From contig NC_091016.1 in assembly GCF_041296385.1 (NCBI RefSeq), forward strand, positions 15,537,497 through 15,601,496: a stretch of 64,000 nt of DNA, in the 5' to 3' direction. The DNA comes from Aphelocoma coerulescens (taxonomy: Eukaryota > Chordata > Aves > Passeriformes > Corvidae). Of this stretch, positions 50,401 through 59,400 are shown piece by piece. The position numbers and the translations under genes were made by a program. The notes under the pieces are model-generated. The model had not been told where the DNA came from. It did no database searches and saw only the letters and a list, made by a program, of their open reading frames with translations. How positions within the stretch are numbered: the stretch's first letter is position 1; the number at the start of each line of letters is the position of its first letter.

Positions 50401-53400
50401 AGTTGCTGGAGTCCCACAGAGCTTGCCAAGCTCTGGCTGAAACACAGCAGTCATTCTTCAACTTGCATCAGACCTGCCCAGTTCTCTCCTTTTGGAGCCA
50501 AGTGGCTCCTACAGCCTCTGTGAAGCAGCAAGAGCTGCTGAGCTGAGACACAAGTCTGTATGGAGGGCAGCTACTTTTGTTCTCCTGACAAAGCTTGACT
50601 TTGCCTGCTCATGCCTTACACTGGTGACAGTCTCGGGCTACATGGGGTCATAGCACTGCTCTCTCCTGAGAATGACAGTACACCTGCTTGCTCTTTCAAG
50701 GACAAAAAGGCCTTTTCCAACTCAGCTGCTAGGTAAGGATACTCAGATTGCACTTTAAAAGCCCTACGGATGCTTTTCAATTGCATCTTCTGTGACTCCT
50801 TCCTTATCCTTGTCACTAGGATAAGCTTGACAGCTACATTTTCTCACACCTATATCCAAGCTAATATCTTTGCATCAGGTACAGTCCTGTAACTCTTCTC
50901 TAGCACCTTGCCCTCTTTGATCTTAAGCCCATATCGAAATACTAGACATCGATCAGATTATACATCTGTACCCCAAGTTTTATCTGGGCTCTGGTTTCAC
51001 GGTGGAGGCCCAGGCACAGAGAAGTCACGCCTGACATTTACAGAAGCAGCACCTGAATTTGCAGACACCTCCTCAGTAGCCAATATTTGCCCTGCCATAT
51101 TCTCATGGCTGCAGAAGTTGACAGTCAAGGATCACAGTATTCAAAGAACTGCAGTATCCAGATCCATGCAATACAGTTCCCAAATGACACCACAAACATC
51201 ATAGAGGGAATCAGCAGCCAAGTCCAGCAGAGGACCTGTTCTGAGGAGCTCTTAAGCCCTGCCTCCTCTTCCCCACAACCACCTCTGCTCTTAGGGCATA
51301 TGGTGTTGGGTTTGCCATTGCGCTGGATCACCACAGATGGGCAAAATGGGGAATACACGGAGGTTTGCCTAAATACATGGGAGAGATGACTGTGGAAAAT
51401 AACCTCACAAGACTGAAAGAGCGAGAGGAACAGCACACTGGAGCAGCAGACACCTTGGCTTACCTCATCTCCGGGGACTCCTGGAAATCCAGCTGCAGAG
51501 AGCTTGGGACAGACGCTGCCGCACTGCTCACAGGGGGACTCACTGCCTTGCGTATTGGGGGGATCAAAGGTGGTCCCAATGACCCCTTCTTCATATCCCC
51601 ACCGCTGGAAAACAGCAAGGAAGCCTGCAAAGAGTAGAACACAGTACTCCTCAGATCAAGCATCCAGCCTTGCCCCCATTCATGCCTGAAGACATTTAGC
51701 CATGCTGTTAGCTGGGACCTGGCAGAAATGTCAAACTTATGGAGCAGCTTGGTCTAGGACAGGGAATGGAAAGGGAAGTGGTGAGTGAGAGACCATGTCC
51801 CACATTTGCCACTTCTATCCCTGTGCTCACTTCTCTGGAAATAAGGCTGGATTGCCAGCTGGCATCCACATGTTTGGCACCAAGATGTCCTGTGGTGCCA
51901 CTGCTTCCACTGGCCTTTTGGATCGTATGGGAATGGGCTTGGATCCCTGTCCCTAAAGCACCTAACAGCCAGTGCTGATCTCCAGCCAAGCCCCCACAAA
52001 GCCATTCTGCAGGATGTCCAAACCTGCTTTTCTCAAGCCCCTCCTTTCTGCTGCTGCTTCCCTTCCCTCGTACAGTTCCCCAGCAGCCTTTGAGCCCCGA
52101 TGCTGCTGAGCTCTGGGGATGCTCGGTGCTCTCCAGCTCCCACACATCCATCATCTCAGGCTCACTGGCATTTAGGAAGTTCCACAGAGCTCCCTGCCCT
52201 GCTGCTCTCTGGAAGGCCTCTGCCGGCCCAAGTTGCTCCAGGGCCCCCATGCCATGTCCAGCAAGGGGGGTGGAGGCAGCAGGGGCAGATGCACACCCTT
52301 CCTTAATATCCCATTGCCCCTGGCACAGCTAAAGAGCCAAACCAGGCCCTGTTCAAACTTCAGCGGAAGGATCACTTCCTGTCAGGGATACGCTGGGCCC
52401 TTTCTCAGCAAGGCTGGAATCAAGTACACAAGCCTTGGGTTGGACATTCTGTTTACCAAAGCTGTTGTTCATCCGCCTCCTCCTGCACCCCACGGCAAAC
52501 CCAAAACAACTGCAGGTCCTGGCCCTGCTGCAAAGGCAATCGTGGGGGTGGGCTCTGGACTGCTCTCCCCATGGCCACCTGCCATCCCTTCCCTCTGGAC
52601 AAAGCCATGCACGATTGCACAAAGCTGCCCAGAAGATGATGAAGTCTAGAAATAGCATCAGAGACAACTGGGCACAAGGGCATGGCTGTACAACTCAAAA
52701 GCTGACACAACCTGGAACTGACTTTGCAGGACTGCCTGTTCCAGCAAACACCTTTCTCCGTCCAAACAGGACACAGCTGACAGAAAATACCACCAAGACA
52801 CAGAGATGGTTCACACATACCCGTAGTTCACTAAATGTAGAAGGATTGGTTCACAAGATTGGCCAACTTCAGCTGCTCTGACTGCCTGTTGGTGTTTTCT
52901 CAGCCATAAGACAGAGCAGGAGCCACAACAGAGCCCCAAAACCATGCAAAGACCTCCCCTGCTACTGATACACGCTGAGGACATGACGCCTGCACTACAC
53001 ACCCACTGCAAAGACAGCCTGAAGTGCAGTGTCCTGCTGAGCTCTCTCTTTGCTCAGCTGCTTCCCTGGGCTCACACCACAGCAAAAGCTCTCAGAGCTC
53101 TGCCTACAGCACATAAACTGGAAATCCACCAGACTGGACTTAGGCTGGTCCTTACCGTATGTCCTGTTCCCTCTGAACTCAGCTCCTGCTGTTTTCTTCT
53201 GTCATCACCATTGCCAGTGATAGTTTTCCCATTCTCCTGCTCTCCGCTACATATTTTGTTGGTGTTAGAAGAAGGAGAGCTCTTCTGGATGGGAGGCAAT
53301 GGCTTGGAGGGAAGGAGCATGGAGGGAGATGCCACGGTAAACTTCTTGGCAAGAGTGTAGCCAGTCAGTCCTGCAAAATGGAGACACAAAATATAACAGA

Positions 53401-56400
53401 GGCCACAATGCCAACATAAAGCATCTGAAGCTACACTATTTCGCTGGAGAGAGTCCCTGGAAACTTCTAAAGAGCTGCACAGGGAAACACGCTCCTGCCA
53501 GCAGCCACTTGAGGCAGACCAGGGAGACACCCTGACCCACTTCCAGAGAGCCAGCACAGGAACAGCCTGGCCTCTGGGCTGCCCTGGGACAGCAGGGAGC
53601 CCAGAGCCCTGTGCTTTCCAGGAATGGCTCAGCTGCACACGCACCCTCCTGCTCCTCTCCCGGCCCCACAGCTGAGCAGCCCTACAGCTACATGGGGCAC
53701 TGGGAGCTGCACAGCTCATTGCAGGGGGCACATGCAGGGCAGAACTGTTCCCTGGCAATGTGCCCAGGCTCTCTAGGCTGGCACAAGAGCCTTCCTCCCG
53801 CCAGAGAGCGGCCCAGCTCCCGCCTTACCTCTTTGTGAGGCTGAGCCATGCTCAGCCTTCACCGTGTCCTCCCTGGCAGTGACCCCGGGGGCAGCGCTGC
53901 TCAGCTGCCCCTGCCGGGGCTCCTGGGCCAAGGCCCCCTGAGCAGGCTGCGAGCGGAGACCTGCACTGCCAAGGCCGGGCTTCCGCACGTCAGTTGGCAC
54001 CAAGCCGAAAAGTTCAGCCAGGTCCCTTGGGAACAGAGGCATCCCAGGTCCTATCACACACCATGAATTTTTTTTCTTCCTCTGGGCTTTTGTTGTAGAC
54101 TCAGAAGAAGCTGTAGATCAGGTACAAGGGAAGAAGTGAGTTAGTTGAACTCCCACCTTTACAATCACCACAACTAATGGGTGAGGCACTCGAGGGGTGT
54201 TTTAATATTGAGAAGATCGCTTTGTTTTTATTTTTCATGAGACTAGCATCACTATAATTGGTCTGAACTCTATGGAGCTGGCAGGACAGGAGAGAGACAT
54301 TCCACTACTTTGCTTCTGTGCTGCTCATGGCTCATCCACTAGTTGGGGATCCCTTTCCTTCCAAACAGTTGGCAACCCACAGGGGGGTCTCTAGAATTTG
54401 ACAATTCCACCTAGGAAGTAATTGCTTTCCAAAGCCAGTTTTCAAGGCCTTTGTTTCTGTAACTCCCCCTCAGTTCTCGGCTGGGTTTTGTTGGTGGTTT
54501 TTATTTCTCTTTACAACAAAGGCAGTGCTGGGACACAAACAATGGCACCATGTGTTAGAAGCAAAAGAAGATTTGCAATCAAATTTAGATGTCCCCAGTA
54601 TTCAAGCAGCCCATATCTGTAGGGAGCACATTGTTCATGCAAACGTTCCAGCTTTTCTCTGCTTTGTTGCTCCAGGGGTTTATTCCCTGCTTTCTCCCCT
54701 GTGGAGACACCCAAACCCAACATAAACATGACCTGCCTCAAAACATTTCTGATCTTCGCTAATCCTGACAATTCAAAATTTTCTTAATGGAAATGGCAGG
54801 GGCAGGTTAATCTGAAATGCTCTCCAACGGAGCTTTTAAAACTCAGAGAACTAATCATTCTGTACAGGCCTCCACCGATGATAAAATCATGTGGCAGCAG
54901 GGCAGTAAAAAGGAATAACTGTCTTAAATCAGGATTTTTTTCCCCTGTAGAATGGTCAGCACAATTATAAAAGCGTAACAGGTAAGCTTTAATGAGATAG
55001 CTCATTTCTAGTGCAGAATTAATCCAGCTAAAATGCCACCTTACATACTCAGCAATACTTCTCCCCAGATGCATTCAGCATTCCAGCTGCATATCAGCAA
55101 TTACGGAGTCATTCCAAAGGGGCCTTGCCAAGGATTTGGCAGAACTAACCCTGAGGCAAGGGACCAGTGGATCTGATCCCTTTTTCTGCATCAGCAAAAT
55201 TGTTCCTTCAAATCTCACCTCTCCTATCATTCCATGCCCAGAGATGGCAAAGGAGCAACACCACTGTCATTGAGGCTTTGAACTTGAAAGCAGGGGCTGA
55301 CACACATGCACCAGACACCGCATTTTGTCTGGCACAACTCTTCTTGTCAGGGCTCAGGCAAGGCAGGGAGGGGGGACAGGGCAGAAGCCATCTCCTCCCC
55401 CAGCCTCAGCCTGCACTACTGACACGGGCAGAGAGAGTCGGGGAAGAGATTTGCCATCGTGAACCTGCCATAGGTGGCTTTAGGCCTGTGCTGTCAGAGG
55501 ATGACAAACTCTGATCCTGCATAGGCTGCATCCATTTGGAAGTCTCCTTCCCCTTAATTGGAACATTAACAAGGCCTTTCTGTCTAAGGAGGTTTCCCTA
55601 TTTCTCCCCATGCAAAACCAGGCAATGTCCATGAATCTCCTTCAGATCGCAAAGGCTTCAGCACAGAAACTGCCCCAAGGGAAGGTGTCCTCCTTCAAAG
55701 GCAGGAGGAAGGAGTGGGAACATTTCTCCTTTCATGCTAAATGTCTTTTTTTCTCTACTAATTATGACCTTAGAAAGGGTGCAGGGAGACGAAAGGCATG
55801 TGCAGGATGGAGAGGAATGTTTTCTTTTCCTGTGGCACATTTCCCAAGCCCCAAGGTACCAGTGCAGCTCCTGGAGTAATTTTCGCTGCACCACCGGAGC
55901 ACACTCCCAGTGACCAGGCTCTGGGAGAGTCCACTGAGCCCATCAAGGAATTGAAAGGGATTCGAAGAAATTTAAAGCAGGATGGTTTTCAACCCAAATG
56001 TCCCAATGCCACCCCTGGATCAGCATTCCAATGGTCATTTTAGGGACAGACATGCCCTGTACCTACTTGCATGTTCAGAGTTCTTCTCTTTGCTTCTGCT
56101 GCTGGATCTTGGCCTTGAGAAAATGGAGGACAAAAGAACATATGAGCAGGTAGAAAGAGAAGGGCATGGAATGTGTGTAGCAACAAAGGAGGCAAACCTT
56201 CTTAGCATGGTCCCCCTGATGAAGGAGGAAATGCAACACATAAACCCAACTGCAAAACTGCAAACCAACCCAACTGCAAACCCAATTGCAAAGCTGATGA
56301 ATTGTCCTTAAGCTTTCAGTTGCTGGAGTCCCACAGAGCTTGCCAAGCTCTGGCTGAAACACAGCAGTCATTCTTCAACTTGCATCAGACCTGCCCAGTT

Positions 56401-59400
56401 CTCTCCTTTTGGAGCCAAGTGGCTCCTACAGCCTCTGTGAAGCAGCAAGAGCTGCTGAGCTGAGACACAAGTCTGTATGGAGGGCAGCTACTTTTGTTCT
56501 CCTGACAAAGCTTGACTTTGCCTGCTCATGCCTTACACTGGTGACAGTCTCGGGCTACATGGGGTCATAGCACTGCTCTCTCCTGAGAATGACAGTACAC
56601 CTGCTTGCTCTTTCAAGGACAAAAAGGCCTTTTCCAACTCAGCTGCTAGGTAAGGATATTCAGATTGCACTTTAAAAGCCCTACGGATGCTTTTCAATTG
56701 CAACTTCTGTGACTCCTTCTGTATCCTTGTCACTAGGATAAGCTTGACAGCTACATTTTCTCACACCTATATCCAAGCTAATATCTTTGCATCAGGTACA
56801 GTCCTATAACTCTTCTCTAGCACCTTGCCCTCTTTGATCTTAAGCCCAGATCGAAATACTAGACATCGATCAGATTATACATCTGTACCCCAAGTTTTAT
56901 CTGGGCTCTGGTTTCACGGTGGAGGCCCAGGCACAGAGAAGTCACGCCTGACATTTACAGAAGCAGCACCTGAATTTGCAGACACCTCCTCAGTAGCCAA
57001 TATTTGCCCTGCCATATTCTCATGGCTGCAGAAGTTGACAGTCAAGGATCACAGTATTCAAAGAACTGCAGTATCCAGATCCATGCAATACAGTTCCCAA
57101 ATGACACCACAAACATCATAGAGGGAATCAGCAGCCAAGTCCAGCAGAGGACCTGTTCTGAGGAGCTCTTAAGCCCTGCCTCCTCTTCCCCACAACCACC
57201 TCTGCTCTTAGGGCATATGGTGTTGGGTTTGCCATTGCGCTGGATCACCACAGATGGGCAAAATGGGGAATACACGGAGGTTTGCCTAAATACATGGGAG
57301 ACATGACTGTGGAAAATAACCTCACAAGACTGAAAGAGCGAGAGGAACAGCACACTGGAGCAGCAGACACCTTGGCTTACCTCATCTCCGGGGACTCCTG
57401 GAAATCCAGCTGCAGAGAGCTTGGGACAGACGCTGCCGCACTGCTCACAGGGGGACTCACTGCCTTGCGTATTGGGGGGATCAAAGGTGGTCCCAATGAC
57501 CCCTTCTTCATATCCCCACCGCTGGAAAACAGCAAGGAAGCCTGCAAAGAGTAGAACACAGTACTCCTCAGATCAAGCATCCAGCCTTGCCCCCATTCAT
57601 GCCTGAAGACATTTAGCCATGCTGTTAGCTGGGACCTGGCAGAAATGTCAAACTTATGGAGCAGCTTGGTCTAGGACAGGGAATGGAAAGGGAAGTGGTG
57701 AGTGAGAGACCATGTCCCACATTTGCCACTTCTATCCCTGTGCTCACTTCTCTGGAAATAAGGCTGGATTGCCAGCTGGCATCCACATGTTTGGCACCAA
57801 GATGTCCTGTGGTGCCACTGCTTCCACTGGCCTTTTGGATCGTATGGGAATGGGCTTGGATCCCTGTCCCTAAAGCACCTAACAGCCAGTGCTGATCTCC
57901 AGCCAAGCCCCCACAAAGCCATTCTGCAGGATGTCCAAACCTGCTTTTCTCAAGCCCCTCCTTTCTGCTGCTGCTTCCCTTCCCTCGTACAGTTCCCCAG
58001 CAGCCTTTGAGCCCCGATGCTGCTGAGCTCTGGGGATGCTCGGTGCTCTCCAGCTCCCACACATCCATCATCTCAGGCTCACTGGCATTTAGGAAGTTCC
58101 ACAGAGCTCCCTGCCCTGCTGCTCTCTGGAAGGCCTCTGCCTGCCCAAATTGCTCCAGGGCCCCCATGCCATGTCCAGCAAGGGGGGTGGAGGCAGCGGG
58201 GGCAGATGCACACCCTTCCTTAATATCCCATTGCCCCTGGCACAGCTAAAGAGCCAAACCAGGCCCTGTTCAAACTTCAGCGGAAGGATCACTTCCTGTC
58301 AGGGATACGCTGGGCCCTTTCTCAGCAAGGCTGGAATCAAGTACACAAGCCTTGGGTTGGACATTCTGTTTACCAAAGCTGTTGTTCATCCGCCTCCTCC
58401 TGCACCCCACGGCAAACCCAAAACAACTGCAGGTCCTGGCCTTGCTGCAAAGGCAATCGTGGGGGTGGGCTCTGGACTGCTCTCCCCATGGCCACCTGCC
58501 ATCCCTTCCCTCTGGACAAAGCCATGCACGATTGCACAAAGCTGCCCAGAAGATGATGAAGTCTAGAAATAGCATCAGAGACAACTGGGCACAAGGGCAT
58601 GCCTGTACAACTCAAAAGCCGACACAACCTGGAACTGACTTTGCAGGTCTGCCTGTTCCAGCAAACACCTTTCTCCGTCCAAACAGGACACAGCTGACAG
58701 AAAATACCACCAAGACACACAGATGGTTCACACATACCCGTAGTTCACTAAATGTAGAAGGATTGGTTCACAAGATTGGCCAACTTCAGCTGCTCTGACT
58801 GCCTGTTGGTGTTTTCTCAGCCATAAGACAGAGCAGGAGCCACAACAGAGCCCCAAAACCATGCAAAGACCTCCCCTGCTACTGATACACGCTGAGGACA
58901 TGACGCCTGCACTACACACCCACTGCAAAGACAGCCTGAAGTGCAGTGTCCTGCTGAGCTCTCTCTTTGCTCAGCTGCTTCCCTGGGCTCACACCACAGC
59001 AAAAGCTCTCAGAGCTCTGCCTACAGCACATAAACTGGAAATCCACCAGACAGGACTTAGGCTGGTCCTTACCGTATGTCCTGTTCCCTCTGAACTCAGC
59101 TCCTGCTGTTTTCTTCTGTCATCACCATTGCCGGTGACAGTTTTCCCATTCTCCTGCTCTCCGCTACATATTTTGTTGGTGTTAGAAGAAGGAGAGCTCT
59201 TCTGGATGGGAGGCAATGGCTTGGAGGGAAGGAGCATGGAGGGAGATGCCACGGTAAACTTCTTGGCAAGAGTGTAGCCAGTCAGTCCTGCAAAATGGAG
59301 ACACAAAATATAACAGAGGCCACAATGCCAACATAAAGCATCTGAAGGTACACTATTTCATTGGAGAGATTCCCAGGTAACTTCTAAAGAGCTGCACAGG